Part shown: positions 16,530-24,838 of the stretch, one piece after another
Layout: each line of letters starts with the position of its first letter
Position numbering within the stretch: position 1 is the first letter of the stretch
Source: an uncultured Clostridia bacterium
Lineage (GTDB): Bacteria; Bacillota; Clostridia; Oscillospirales; Ruminococcaceae
Assembly (NCBI GenBank): GCA_944382845.1
Contig: CALWNN010000044.1
Span: forward strand, 1 to 52,514
Length of the DNA stretch: 52,514 nucleotides
Direction of reading: 5' to 3'
Made by a program: the position numbers and the translations under genes
Notes under the pieces: model-generated
What the model was told of the DNA's origin: nothing
The model's database searches: none
The model's input: the letters and a program-made list of their open reading frames with translations, nothing else

Positions 16530-16994
16530 ATGACAGAAAAAGATTATACACAAGCGGAATTTGGCGGAGATTTTAACAAGGGTAAAAAACTTACAAAAGC
16601 GATATGCATCGCTGAGATCGCAGGAGAGATCATGATGGTTTTAAATCTTGTGATCTTTACAAAGGGCGTATCCTACCACAAGTATATCAGCTTTTCTCTT
16701 GAACTTGGGCTTCTTATTGCCGCAGCTGTCATTATTTCAATTTTAGTTCTTATAACGATAAAAGGAAACCGCATTGCAAGGGTTCTGGGAGCGGCGGTTA
16801 TTGCCGCAACCTTTTTCTACAACGTTATGGAATTCTTTTTGGGACTTGCATACCTCGGAAGCGATGATCCTTTGCCTCATATCCCCGGATTCCTGTGGAT
16901 AACCGCAGTATGTCTTATCAAGATCCTGTGGGTAAGGAACATTTTCCTGCAAGAGGACATACGAACTTATTTTTTTGAAATGAACAAGACATAA
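16530..16994 (+). CDS. Small four-helix membrane protein of unknown function
   Basis: A 154-residue protein with about 25 polar N-terminal residues and four predicted membrane helices (about 25-47, 53-75, 80-105 and 117-140), ending in a short charged tail. No motif was recognised. ATG with AAAGGAAAGGG upstream. It lies 18 bases after valS and before the shared terminator, so it is co-transcribed with valS. No function is proposed. Confidence 0.75.
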   Translation: MTEKDYTQAEFGGDFNKGKKLTKAICIAEIAGEIMMVLNLVIFTKGVSYHKYISFSLELGLLIAAAVIISILVLITIKGNRIARVLGAAVIAATFFYNVMEFFLGLAYLGSDDPLPHIPGFLWITAVCLIKILWVRNIFLQEDIRTYFFEMNKT

Positions 16995-17000
16995 ATTTCA

Positions 17001-17029
17001 ACCCCGGCTTTTTAAAGAGCCGGGGTTTT
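17001..17029 (+). terminator. Terminator of the valS operon
   Basis: ACCCCGGCT (17001-17009) pairs with AGCCGGGGT (17018-17026), then TTT. Confidence 0.85.
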
Positions 17030-17091
17030 GCTGTTTAAGAACACCGGCGGCACAAATAAGGGCGGGATTTCAGGGTGCGGATATTTCAAGC

Positions 17092-17124
17092 AAAAAATAA
17101 CTCCCCTTTTAAACAAAAGGAGAG
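17092..17124 (-). terminator. Hemolysin III gene terminator
   Basis: CTCCCCTTTT (17101-17110) pairs with AAAAGGAG (17115-17122) apart from one base, and on the minus strand it is followed by TTATTTTTT. It ends transcription from the gene starting at 17867. Confidence 0.65.
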
Positions 17125-17147
17125 CAGACGTCAAAGTTTCTCAATGG

Positions 17148-17867
17148 TCAATTTATGTCTACAAGTGCGATAAACACAGAAAAGTAGTGAAGTATACTTC
17201 CGGCAACAGTGAACAAATGCCAGATAGAATGAAAATACCTGAGCTTTTTAAGGGCGTAGAATATGATCCCCACCGTGTAGAAAACACCGCCCATAAGAAG
17301 AAATACAAGGGATAATTTCGGAAGGACGTGAAGCATCGGCTTTATGGCAATAATTATTACCCAGCCCATTGCTATGTAGCAGACTACAGACGGCTTGCGG
17401 AATTTTTCAAGATCTATCGAATTTAATATTATGCCGATTATCGCAGCTCCCCACACGATCCCAAACAAAGTCCAGCCAAGTCCTCCTCGCAATGTCACAA
17501 GAGTAAAGGGGGTGTAGGTTCCCGCTATGAGAAAAAATATGGTGTTGTGGTCCATTATGCGGAAAAACCGCTTTGCACGTTCGTTGGTTATGGCGTGATA
17601 TAAGGTTGACATAGTGTATAAAATAATGAGAGACGCCCCGTATATACATGACGAAACAACGCTCCATGCGTCGGCATATATGGCACAGAATACAATAAGC
17701 ACCACAGTACCCGCTATGGCTAAAAGCCCTCCTGTTCCGTGAGATACGGAATTGAAAATTTCCTCACCTAAAGTGTAACGCTTTGACAAAAGCACCGGCT
17801 CGGGAATCTCTTTCCCACGCTTTGTTCTCTCGTCAAACTGCCTTAATTTGTTTTCCTTGCTTTTCAT
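17148..17867 (-). CDS. Hemolysin III family membrane protein (PAQR, YqfA-like)
   Basis: A 239-residue protein with seven predicted membrane helices after a 50-residue basic N-terminus. The family signatures are visible: NSVSHGTGGLLAIAG, YGASLIILYTMSTLYHAI, FFRIMDHNTIFFLIAGTYTPFTL, and near the end FHSIWHLFTVAGSILHYFS, with the conserved metal-binding His/Asp/Ser set of PAQR proteins. The bacterial members are related to adiponectin receptors and may be metal-dependent hydrolases; the name hemolysin is historical. The start is ATG at 17867 with AAGGAGG; the longer open frame lacks a site. It has its own promoter, divergent from the two-component system. Confidence 0.9.
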   Translation of the reverse strand: MKSKENKLRQFDERTKRGKEIPEPVLLSKRYTLGEEIFNSVSHGTGGLLAIAGTVVLIVFCAIYADAWSVVSSCIYGASLIILYTMSTLYHAITNERAKRFFRIMDHNTIFFLIAGTYTPFTLVTLRGGLGWTLFGIVWGAAIIGIILNSIDLEKFRKPSVVCYIAMGWVIIIAIKPMLHVLPKLSLVFLLMGGVFYTVGIIFYALKKLRYFHSIWHLFTVAGSILHYFSVFIALVDIN

Positions 17868-17894
17868 AAAACCCCTCCTTGTGCCCTTTAAGAT

Positions 17895-17923
17895 ATTGTA
17901 AACCCTTATCATTTTTTTGTCAA
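17895..17923 (-). promoter_or_regulatory. Promoter of the hemolysin III gene
   Basis: Minus strand TTGACA (17918-17923), 17 bases, TACAAT (17895-17900), about 30 bases upstream of the start codon. Confidence 0.75.
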
Positions 17924-17936
17924 CTGAATATTTTAG

Positions 17937-17965
17937 TTGAAACCTGACGGGAAATCTGATATAAT
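17937..17965 (+). promoter_or_regulatory. Promoter of the two-component operon
   Basis: TTGAAA (17937-17942), 17 bases, TATAAT (17960-17965). It is back to back with the hemolysin III promoter. The roughly 100-base leader contains GGTGAA and TTCACC, which can pair. Confidence 0.7.
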
Positions 17966-18069
17966 AAGTACAGGTGAAATTTTCATGGCCTTTTTTCAAC
18001 TGTTCACCAAAGTTTCACATTGAAAGCTTATAATAAAGGATAACATCATATCTGGAAAGGATGAAGTAT

Positions 18070-18738
18070 ATGGCAAAACTGCTTGTTGTTGACGACGAAG
18101 AAAAAATCCGTACTGTTGTAAGAGAATATGCGGAGTTTGATGGCTACGAAGTGGAAGAGGCCGCAGACGGCATTGAAGCAGTCGAAAAAGTAAGAAAAAA
18201 CGACTACGATATAATCGTGATGGATATTATGATGCCAAAGCTTGACGGCTTTTCTGCCTGCAAGGAGATAAGAAAAACAAAGCAGACCCCTGTTATTATG
18301 CTTTCTGCAAGGGGAGAGGAATACGACAAGCTGTTCGGCTTTGAACTTGGAGTCGACGACTATGTTGTAAAACCCTTTTCGCCTAAAGAACTTCTTGCGA
18401 GAATAAGAGCTGTGCTTGCAAGAACCACGGGAAAGAAAACCGAGGACGTTGTGACTTATAAGGGACTTGTTATCAATATGACCGCAAGGGAAGTTACCAT
18501 CGACGGAAAGAAGGTACAGATGACCCCTAAGGAATACGAGCTTCTTTTTTACCTTGTAAGAAACATGAATATTGCGCTTTCAAGAGAAAAGCTTCTTGAA
18601 GAAGTATGGGGCTTTGACTTTTACGGCGACGACAGGACTGTTGACACGCATATAAAAATGCTGAGAAACAGTCTCGGAGAATACAGAAATCTTATTGTTA
18701 CCCTGAGAGGAATGGGATACAAGTTTGAAAAGATCTGA
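18070..18738 (+). CDS. OmpR/PhoB-family response regulator
   Basis: A 222-residue regulator. The receiver domain (1-120) has the acidic pair in LVVDDEEK, the phosphoacceptor D52 (IIVMDIMMP), Ser/Thr in MLSARG and Lys in YVVKPF. The winged-helix DNA-binding domain (about 128-222) includes MTPKEYELLFYLVRN and DDRTVDTHIKMLRNSLG. The start is ATG at 18070, nine bases after GGAAAGG; an ATG at 18061 sits too close to the site. The gene for its kinase overlaps its end by 14 bases. Target genes are not evident here. Confidence 0.95.
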   Translation: MAKLLVVDDEEKIRTVVREYAEFDGYEVEEAADGIEAVEKVRKNDYDIIVMDIMMPKLDGFSACKEIRKTKQTPVIMLSARGEEYDKLFGFELGVDDYVVKPFSPKELLARIRAVLARTTGKKTEDVVTYKGLVINMTAREVTIDGKKVQMTPKEYELLFYLVRNMNIALSREKLLEEVWGFDFYGDDRTVDTHIKMLRNSLGEYRNLIVTLRGMGYKFEKI

Positions 18739-20257
18739 AAAAAAAGAAAATAAAAAAAGACGGTTAAAGCAACTTGCAAAAAACCGCCCCACCCTTAAAA
18801 CTTATATATGGCTAAGCTTTATTGTATTTACATTTCTTATACTTGCGCTTTTGTGGGTGTTCCAGTATGTAATGCTCGAAGCTTACTATTCATCAATGAA
18901 GGCAAACGACCTTGAAACCTCGGCTCAGATCATTTCAGACGCATATGCTTCGCAAAATGATGAACAGCTTCTTGAAATCGTAAGACAGCAGGCGTTTAAA
19001 AACAACGTCTGCATAGTTATTACCGACAACTACGGAAATGACGAGCATATAGAAAATATGCTGGGAAGCTTTTCTTTTTTTGAAACGGATATTAATAATA
19101 ACTACAACCGCTTTTTGTACAGTCTTATAAGCGAGCTTGACAGCGGAAACAAAAGTACTATTATGAAAAAATATCAGAGCGAAAAGTTCAAATCTCAGGA
19201 GCTTTTTTACGTTTCAAAGATAAGCGCCGATGATAAAACGGGATATCTGTTTATAGAAGCAGCTCTTGAGCCTATAGATTCCACAACCATAATCATAAAG
19301 CGCCAGCTTATTTACATTACAATAATCCTTTTTGAGCTTGCCTTTATAATAACTCTTTTCATTTCAAAGCGCCTTTCTCAGCCTATTGTAAACCTTAACA
19401 AAACCGCAAAGAAGTTTGCGCAGGGGGATTACAAAACAGAATTTCGGGAGGACGAAGGATACGAGGAAGTAAGAGAGCTTGCCGGAACGTTAAACAACGC
19501 CCGTATCGAGGTTTCAAAAGTAACCGATCTCAGACGCGACCTTATCGCAAACGTATCCCACGACTTAAGGACTCCTCTTACCCTTATCAAATCCTATGCG
19601 GAAATGATAAGAGATCTTTCGGGAGACAATCCCGAAAAGAGAAACGCTCACATTCAGGTTATAATTGACGAAAGCGACAGGCTTACTGCGCTTGTCAATT
19701 CTCTTCTTGAAATTTCAAAAATCGAAAGCGGAAATATCGAGCTTGAAATATCTGAGTTTTCAATCCACGAAAAAATGGACAATATCATGCAGCGTTACCG
19801 TGTTCTTGTTGAGCGTGACGGATACGATATAACATTTGTTCCGGACGACGACGTAATTTGCCGCGGTGACAGCGCAAAGATCGATCAGGTCATTTACAAC
19901 CTTATAAACAACGCAGTAAACTACTGTGGCGAGGGAAAGAAGATAGTTATCAGGCAGATAAACAAGCCCGGAGCGGTGCGAATCGAAGTTACCGACGACG
20001 GGCAGGGTATTGCAAAGGACAAACTACCCAAGATCTTTGACAGATACTACCGTGACGAGCGCAACAAGCGTGACAAGATAGGCACGGGGCTTGGTCTTTC
20101 CATTGTTCAGGGAATACTCAAAAAGCATCAATTCCCATTTGGAGTTGTAAGCGAAGAAGGAAAAGGCTCTACATTCTGGTTTGAGTTTATAGTTGAAAAT
20201 GAAAAGGACAAGCAAAAAGAAAAACCTTCCAAAAAGCAAGGCAAAAAACCGGTCTGA
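18725..20257 (+). CDS. Sensor histidine kinase, partner of the response regulator
   Basis: A 510-residue membrane kinase beginning at TTG 18725 inside the regulator gene. It has a very basic N-terminus (1-25), a membrane helix (about 28-50), an extracytoplasmic sensor of about 140 residues, a second helix (about 193-215), HAMP, HisKA with the phosphorylated H279 (NVSHDLRTPL), and HATPase with N box NLINNAVNYC, DDGQGI, RYYRDERN and GTGLGLSI. The C-terminal tail is Lys-rich (KDKQKEKPSKKQGKKP). The stimulus is unknown; the sensor domain has no recognised fold. The TTG start has a weak GAGG site and translation is likely coupled to the regulator. Confidence 0.93.
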   Translation: MKRSEKKENKKRRLKQLAKNRPTLKTYIWLSFIVFTFLILALLWVFQYVMLEAYYSSMKANDLETSAQIISDAYASQNDEQLLEIVRQQAFKNNVCIVITDNYGNDEHIENMLGSFSFFETDINNNYNRFLYSLISELDSGNKSTIMKKYQSEKFKSQELFYVSKISADDKTGYLFIEAALEPIDSTTIIIKRQLIYITIILFELAFIITLFISKRLSQPIVNLNKTAKKFAQGDYKTEFREDEGYEEVRELAGTLNNARIEVSKVTDLRRDLIANVSHDLRTPLTLIKSYAEMIRDLSGDNPEKRNAHIQVIIDESDRLTALVNSLLEISKIESGNIELEISEFSIHEKMDNIMQRYRVLVERDGYDITFVPDDDVICRGDSAKIDQVIYNLINNAVNYCGEGKKIVIRQINKPGAVRIEVTDDGQGIAKDKLPKIFDRYYRDERNKRDKIGTGLGLSIVQGILKKHQFPFGVVSEEGKGSTFWFEFIVENEKDKQKEKPSKKQGKKPV

Positions 20258-20302
20258 CTTTTCAGATGTGTACTATTTGTTTTGCGTCTTGAAATAATAA
20301 AC

Positions 20303-20334
20303 AATCCCCGACTTGTGAAAATCGGGGATTTTTT
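20303..20334. terminator. Bidirectional terminator between kinase and aminotransferase
   Basis: AATCCCCGA (20303-20311) pairs perfectly with TCGGGGATT (20322-20330), with T on the plus strand after the stem. It serves the converging two-component operon and aminotransferase gene. Confidence 0.85.
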
Positions 20335-20343
20335 GTTTATATT

Positions 20344-21624
20344 TTATTTATTAAGAATCTTTTCGGCTGCGGCAATTTTTGCGCTTGTGCAGAAAAGCTC
20401 CATTGCAAGCTCAAGCTCCTCAACGGGAGGATAAGAAGGAGCAATCCTCAGATTAGAATCCTTGGGGTCCTTTCCGTACGGGAATGTTGCTCCTGCGCCT
20501 GTAAGAACAACTCCGCCCTCACGGCAAAGCTGAGCAATTCTCTTTGCACAACCCTCCGGAGCGTCAAAGCTTACAAAATAACCGCCGTTGGGCTTGTGCC
20601 AGCTTCCTATTCCATATGGCGCAAGTTCCTTTTCAAGGTAGTTTATAACCGTGTCAAACTTGGGCTTGAGAAGCACTTTTAATTTCTTCATCTGACCCAT
20701 AAGCCCGTCAAGATCCTTGAAGTATCTTACGTGGCGAAGCTGGTTTACTTTGTCGTAACCTATCGTCTGAATGGTTGCAAGCTTCTTATAGTATGCAAGA
20801 TTCTTCTCACTTGAAGCCATTGCCGCAACTCCTGCTCCTGCAAAGCTTACCTTTGATGTTGAGCAGAACATATATACCATATCCTCTTTTCCAAGCTTTT
20901 TAAGTTCGTCAAAAAGATTAAGAAGCACATCAGGAGTGTCTGTAAGGTGATGAATATTATATGCATTGTCCCAGAAAATCCTGAAGTCCTTCGCCTTCGG
21001 TTCAAGAGCCGCAAACCTTTTTACAACCTCGTCTGAAAAAGTTATTCCCGTAGGGTTTGAGTACATGGGAACGCACCATATTCCCTTTATGGAATCGTCC
21101 TCTGAAACAAGCTTTTCTACCATGTCCATATCAGGTCCGTCCGAAAGCATGGGAACGTTTATCATTTCAATTCCGAAGCTTTCGCATATTGCAAAATGCC
21201 TGTCGTAGCCGGGACAGGGACAAAGCCACTTGATTTTTCCCTGCTTTATCCAAGGCTCGCTTTCTTCGTCAACACCGAAAAGAAGATTTTTTGCGATAAC
21301 GTCGTACATAATATTAAGGCTTGAGTTGCCTGCAACAAAAACCTCCTTTTCGCCAACCTGCAAAAGCTGGGCAAAAAGTCTTTTTGCTTCGGGAATCCCG
21401 TCAAGTGCGCCGTAGTTTCTGCAATCCGCACCCGACTCGTCTTTCATATCGCTTTTGCTGTTTACTGCGTCAAGAAGTCCCATTGCAGTGTCAAGCTGGT
21501 CCACAGAAGGCTTTCCTCTTGACATATCAAGCTTTAGTCCCTTGGATTTGAAAACCTCATAATCTTTCTTTGCATTTTCATAAAATTCCGAAAGCTGTTC
21601 GGATGACATTTCACTAAGAAGCAT
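20344..21624 (-). CDS. Aspartate-type aminotransferase of the MocR-like class I group
   Basis: A 426-residue PLP enzyme. N-terminal signature GLKLDMSRGKPSVDQLDTAMG, substrate/PLP region CRNYGALDGIPEAKRLFAQLL, catalytic lysine K258 in CSTSKVSFAGAG, and NSNLRIAPSYPPVEELE near the end. The Aminotran_MocR family includes aspartate aminotransferases of Gram-positive bacteria that transfer the amino group between aspartate and 2-oxoglutarate. Full length. The start is ATG at 21624, placed 8 bases after GGGAGG; the open frame reaches 21657. The gene is preceded by the family A element A2, which occupies its 5' leader. Confidence 0.85.
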   Translation of the reverse strand: MLLSEMSSEQLSEFYENAKKDYEVFKSKGLKLDMSRGKPSVDQLDTAMGLLDAVNSKSDMKDESGADCRNYGALDGIPEAKRLFAQLLQVGEKEVFVAGNSSLNIMYDVIAKNLLFGVDEESEPWIKQGKIKWLCPCPGYDRHFAICESFGIEMINVPMLSDGPDMDMVEKLVSEDDSIKGIWCVPMYSNPTGITFSDEVVKRFAALEPKAKDFRIFWDNAYNIHHLTDTPDVLLNLFDELKKLGKEDMVYMFCSTSKVSFAGAGVAAMASSEKNLAYYKKLATIQTIGYDKVNQLRHVRYFKDLDGLMGQMKKLKVLLKPKFDTVINYLEKELAPYGIGSWHKPNGGYFVSFDAPEGCAKRIAQLCREGGVVLTGAGATFPYGKDPKDSNLRIAPSYPPVEELELAMELFCTSAKIAAAEKILNK

Positions 21625-21684
21625 ACATTTTCCTCCCGAAAAAATCCTGATTTTCATACGGTCACGCCCAGTACATTATCCGTA

Positions 21685-21926
21685 TTTAAATCGGAGCAAA
21701 GCGTTGATAAGGATGTCTGCTTTTCAGCAGACAGGCTTAATCACGTTGCGACGAAAAGCAATCTGGTCGCTGACTGCAGCAAGCTGCAGATAGGAGCTTT
21801 GCTCCTCAGGGGTTTCAATAGTTGTTTTTATCAAAGAAAAAACAACCGGGGATTAAAACCCCCACTGAAAAACTGAATGGAACCCTGCCGAATACTCGGC
21901 AGGGGGACATCGGCGACTTAGTTATA
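21685..21926 (-). repeat. Family A element A2, structured leader of the aminotransferase gene
   Basis: A 242-bp element in sense orientation. In the minus direction it starts TATAACTAAG at the last base of the -10 box and ends in TTTAAA 61 bases before the start codon. Structures seen: CCTGCCGA/TCGGCAGG hairpin with a four-base loop (21884-21903); a closing stem GTCGCCGA with TCAGCGAC (one mismatch); a hairpin of arms GUCUGCU and AGCAGAC capped by GAAA (21715-21732) inside a longer stem; GGAGC/GCTCC hairpin (about 21793-21805). The 10-mer GCTTTGCTCC (21796-21805) is fully complementary to GGAGCAAAGC (21693-21702), which gives an alternative long-range pairing. No known riboswitch core was recognised. 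It fills the 460-base gap before DUF4363 together with its promoter. Confidence 0.75.
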
Positions 21927-21954
21927 TTGTATACCCAAAGGAGGAATTTTGCAA
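21926..21954 (-). promoter_or_regulatory. Promoter of the aminotransferase gene, abutting element A2
   Basis: Minus strand TTGCAA (21949-21954), 17 bases, TACAAT (21926-21931). Transcription would start within the first bases of element A2. Confidence 0.7.
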
Positions 21955-22084
21955 GAGATTTTTTAAAATCCTGCAAATTTTCATTGTTTACAACAAAAAG
22001 CCGCCATTTTTCAATTAAAAATGGTGCTTTGTGAACAAGAGAAACTAAAATTTATTCAGAATTGATTTGTTTCTGCTATAAAAT

Positions 22085-22462
22085 TTACAATACAGAGCTG
22101 AGTCTCGGAAGTTCATTTTCGTAAATCTGCTTTGTACTGTAAATTATCATGTCACATTCCGAAAAAAATTCTTCGCTGCCCTTCCGAAGCAGAGGAGAAA
22201 GCTTTGACACTGCAAAGGATATCTCTTCAAGCTTTGAGGTCTGAATCAGAAAAGAGGCTGTCTTGTAGTATTTTTCCCAGTATTTTTCTATCTTCCCCAC
22301 CACTTCGGACGCCCGGTCATACTCTTTGTTTTCCGCAAGATATACCGCCTCGGTCACATATTCCTTTAAATTATCATTGGAGCGTTTCAAAGTAAATATA
22401 GACAACACGGACTGAAGAAGGATACCGACTAAAATTGCGACGCATATCACAAATCTTTTCAT
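22085..22462 (-). CDS. DUF4363 family protein
   Basis: A 125-residue protein with one N-terminal membrane helix (about 4-25) and a helical remainder (DNLKEYVTEAVYLAENKEYDRASEVVGKIEKYW). The family is found in Clostridia and Bacilli next to DUF421 genes, as here, where its start overlaps the DUF421 gene by four bases (ATGA). Function unknown; the pairing suggests a shared membrane complex. Confidence 0.8.
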   Translation of the reverse strand: MKRFVICVAILVGILLQSVLSIFTLKRSNDNLKEYVTEAVYLAENKEYDRASEVVGKIEKYWEKYYKTASFLIQTSKLEEISFAVSKLSPLLRKGSEEFFSECDMIIYSTKQIYENELPRLSSVL

Positions 22463-23139
22463 TGCTTTTTTATCTCCTTTTTTATAATAACGTTATTGCC
22501 TTTGCCGTCGGTGGTCATTAAAAACACCTGAGACGAGTCGGTATTTTCCTTTCTCAGTATTCGTTCAAGACCTTTTCTTGTAAGTCCCACAAGAGAAAGA
22601 GCGCTGTTTATTACTTCCCCGTCGTTTACAACTATCTGTGGAGGGTCGCTCTCCTTTGGCTTGATTTTCAAAATATCAGGAGTAACCGGAGCAAAGGCGT
22701 TCTTTTGATAAACGCTTATTTTTCCTGTGGTTTCAACAATCGCAAACTGAACCTGAGTCACGTCGAATATCCCCTGCCCCCTAAGAGATTCCATAAGGTC
22801 GTCAACGGTATATCTTAACTCACGCATCATTTTCTGATCGATCTTTCCCTCTCGGATAATAATTCTCGGAGTTCCCGAAATAATTTCCCGCAACCGCCTT
22901 GAATGAACGGCAAAAGTTGAAACTATGACGTCAAGGGAAACTATAGTCAGAATAGGAATAATTCCTGTAACCATAGGAAGATTTATGTCCTCTATGGGAA
23001 GGGTCGCAATATTTGAAATAAGGATTGTCACAACAAACTCAGAGGGCTGAAGCTCTCCAATCTGACGTTTTCCCATAAGACGTATTGAAAATATTACAAG
23101 AACATACAAAAGCACCGCCCTTAAAAATACAATAAGCAT
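22459..23139 (-). CDS. DUF421 family membrane protein (YetF-like)
   Basis: A 226-residue protein with three N-terminal membrane helices (about 1-80) and the conserved cytoplasmic domain. Family motifs visible: FSIRLMGKRQIGELQPSEFVVTILISNIA, TPRIIIREGKIDQKMMRELRYTVDDLMESLRGQG and KENAFAPV-like KNAFAPVTPD. Members such as YetF and YdfS occur widely in spore formers and some affect spore properties. ATG with CGGAGG upstream. It is divergent from the gerA operon and co-transcribed with DUF4363. Confidence 0.9.
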   Translation of the reverse strand: MLIVFLRAVLLYVLVIFSIRLMGKRQIGELQPSEFVVTILISNIATLPIEDINLPMVTGIIPILTIVSLDVIVSTFAVHSRRLREIISGTPRIIIREGKIDQKMMRELRYTVDDLMESLRGQGIFDVTQVQFAIVETTGKISVYQKNAFAPVTPDILKIKPKESDPPQIVVNDGEVINSALSLVGLTRKGLERILRKENTDSSQVFLMTTDGKGNNVIIKKEIKKQ

Positions 23140-23241
23140 AAAATTCCTCCGGCCTTTAAAAATTGATTCATTGATATTATTCCCCTTTTTCCTTTAAAAT
23201 ACATGGTATATTATGTCCCCGCAGATAAGCATATCGGACTA

Positions 23242-23272
23242 TTTAAATCGGAGCAAAGCGTTATGGTATAAT
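23242..23272 (+). repeat. Family A mini-copy at the gerA promoter
   Basis: TTTAAATCGGAGCAAAGCG is followed within 12 bases by GGTATAA, which resembles the opposite element end GGTTATAA. It looks like an internally deleted copy. Its last bases supply GTATA, the possible -35 box of the gerA promoter. Confidence 0.5.
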
Positions 23273-23294
23273 TCCTACACTCAGAAAAATACTA
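23266..23294 (+). promoter_or_regulatory. SigG-like promoter of the gerA operon
   Basis: GTATA (23266-23270), 17 bases, AATACTA (23288-23294). The SigG consensus is about GYATA, 17-18 bases, CATNNTA; only the first -10 base differs. Forespore expression is expected for germinant receptors. Confidence 0.5.
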
Positions 23295-23339
23295 ATAAAG
23301 AAAAATTAAAAAAACAAAAAAGGAGCAAAAGAATTAAAC

Positions 23340-24830
23340 ATGGAAAGAGAAAATATCCCCGACTATGAAAATTATGAGCAGATAAAGATCAGTTCAAGCC
23401 TTGACGAAACTCTTACCGACATTCGTACTATTATGGGAAACACTATGGATCTGAACATTCTTGAGATAGAGATATCAGGGGTAAAATGCGCCGTTATCGC
23501 CATCGAGGGAATGATAGCCACACTTAACATTTCTCAGATAGTCTACAAGTATCTTATGGGATTTCATGCCGATAATGCGGATTGCAAAACAGTATTTGAT
23601 TTTGTCACAAAGCAAAGCCTGCTTACAAACGACAGAAAAACCATCTATACTTACGGGGACGTGGTGAGGTTTGCTTTTTCGGGGTTTGGAATAATTTTCT
23701 TTGACGGACTTGCCAAAGCGGTTGCCTTAGGTATTCAAGGGTACGACAAACGCTCGGTAACAGAGCCTACAAGCGAGGTAAATATAAAAGGCTCTCACGA
23801 GGGATTTATAGAAGCTATACGAAGCAATATTTCCCTTGTGAGAAGAAGGATGAAAACTCCCGCTTTAAGGTTTGAGCTTTTACAGGTTGGAACAAGTTCA
23901 AAGACCGATGTGTGCATTGCCTACATCAAGGGAAAAGCTCCCGATAAGTATGTTGACAAGGTAAGACAGCAGTTAAAGGACATAAAGCTTGAAACAGTCC
24001 TTACAAGCGGATATATCGCTCCTTTTCTGGAATCCGGGAAAAAGCGGCTTTTTTCAGACTTTTCATCAACCGAGCGGCCTGACCTTTTTTGTGCCAAGCT
24101 TACTCAGGGCAGAGTAGGAGTCCTGATTGACGGCACACCATTCGCAATAGTTGTACCCGCCCTTTTTTCCGAGAACTTCATAAGCATTGACGACTACGCT
24201 TCAAAACCTTATTACACCGCTTATATCAAGGCTTTGAAATATTTTTGCTTTTTTATAACCATTGCCATGCCCGGAATATATGTTGCCCTTGCCACATTTC
24301 ACCCCGGCACCTTCAGCCACAAGCTTCTTCTTAATCTGGCGGTTTCGGAAGAGGGAACTCCCTTTCCGCTTTATGTTGAAGTGCTTATCATGATGATTTT
24401 CTACGAAATAATGAGAGAAGCCGGAATACGGCTTCCCCGTGCGGTTGGAGGAGCTGTTTCTATTGTGGGAGGACTTATAATCGGCGACGCAGCGGTAAGC
24501 AGCGGACTTATTTCCGTTTCTATCCTGATAGTTATCGGGCTTACGGCAACGGCTTCCTTTGTTATCCCCTCCTTAAACGAACAGACCTCTGTACTGCGGC
24601 TTATATTTATTATTGCAGGGGGGCTTTGGGGACTTTTCGGCATCGGAATCGCCATTGCTCTTGTGCTTTCAAACATCTGTGCCTCAGAAAATTTAAACGT
24701 GCCGTATACTTCTCCTTTTTCTCCATTAAAAAAAGACAAGCTTGTAAACGCACTTGCAAGAAGAAGCTTTTTTACCCTTGAAAAAACAAGCTCAAAAATC
24801 TCCGACCTTTCAAGCTCAAGGGAGGAGTGA
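23340..24830 (+). CDS. gerAA: Spore germination receptor subunit A (GerAA family)
   Basis: A 496-residue GerA-family protein: a cytoplasmic N-terminal region (about 1-290, with DFVTKQSLLTNDRKTIYTYGDVVRFAFSG and LLQVGTSSKTDVCIAYIKGKAPDKYVDKVRQQL), then the membrane part (about 295-450) containing PGIYVALATFHPGTFSHKLLLNLAVSEEGTPFPL and REAGIRLPRAVGGAVSIVGGLIIGDAAVSSG. With GerAB and GerAC it forms the inner spore membrane receptor that senses germinants. ATG with AAGGAG 12 bases upstream. First of three overlapping genes. The germinant cannot be deduced. Confidence 0.95.
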   Translation: MERENIPDYENYEQIKISSSLDETLTDIRTIMGNTMDLNILEIEISGVKCAVIAIEGMIATLNISQIVYKYLMGFHADNADCKTVFDFVTKQSLLTNDRKTIYTYGDVVRFAFSGFGIIFFDGLAKAVALGIQGYDKRSVTEPTSEVNIKGSHEGFIEAIRSNISLVRRRMKTPALRFELLQVGTSSKTDVCIAYIKGKAPDKYVDKVRQQLKDIKLETVLTSGYIAPFLESGKKRLFSDFSSTERPDLFCAKLTQGRVGVLIDGTPFAIVVPALFSENFISIDDYASKPYYTAYIKALKYFCFFITIAMPGIYVALATFHPGTFSHKLLLNLAVSEEGTPFPLYVEVLIMMIFYEIMREAGIRLPRAVGGAVSIVGGLIIGDAAVSSGLISVSILIVIGLTATASFVIPSLNEQTSVLRLIFIIAGGLWGLFGIGIAIALVLSNICASENLNVPYTSPFSPLKKDKLVNALARRSFFTLEKTSSKISDLSSSREE

Positions 24831-24838
24831 CAGAAATT

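Noticed and set aside
21685-21926. Known riboswitch classes (TPP, FMN, SAM, lysine, cobalamin, c-di-AMP, Mn) in element A2
   Set aside because: None of their conserved core motifs could be recognised, and the same sequence occurs near unrelated genes and once in a 3' region.
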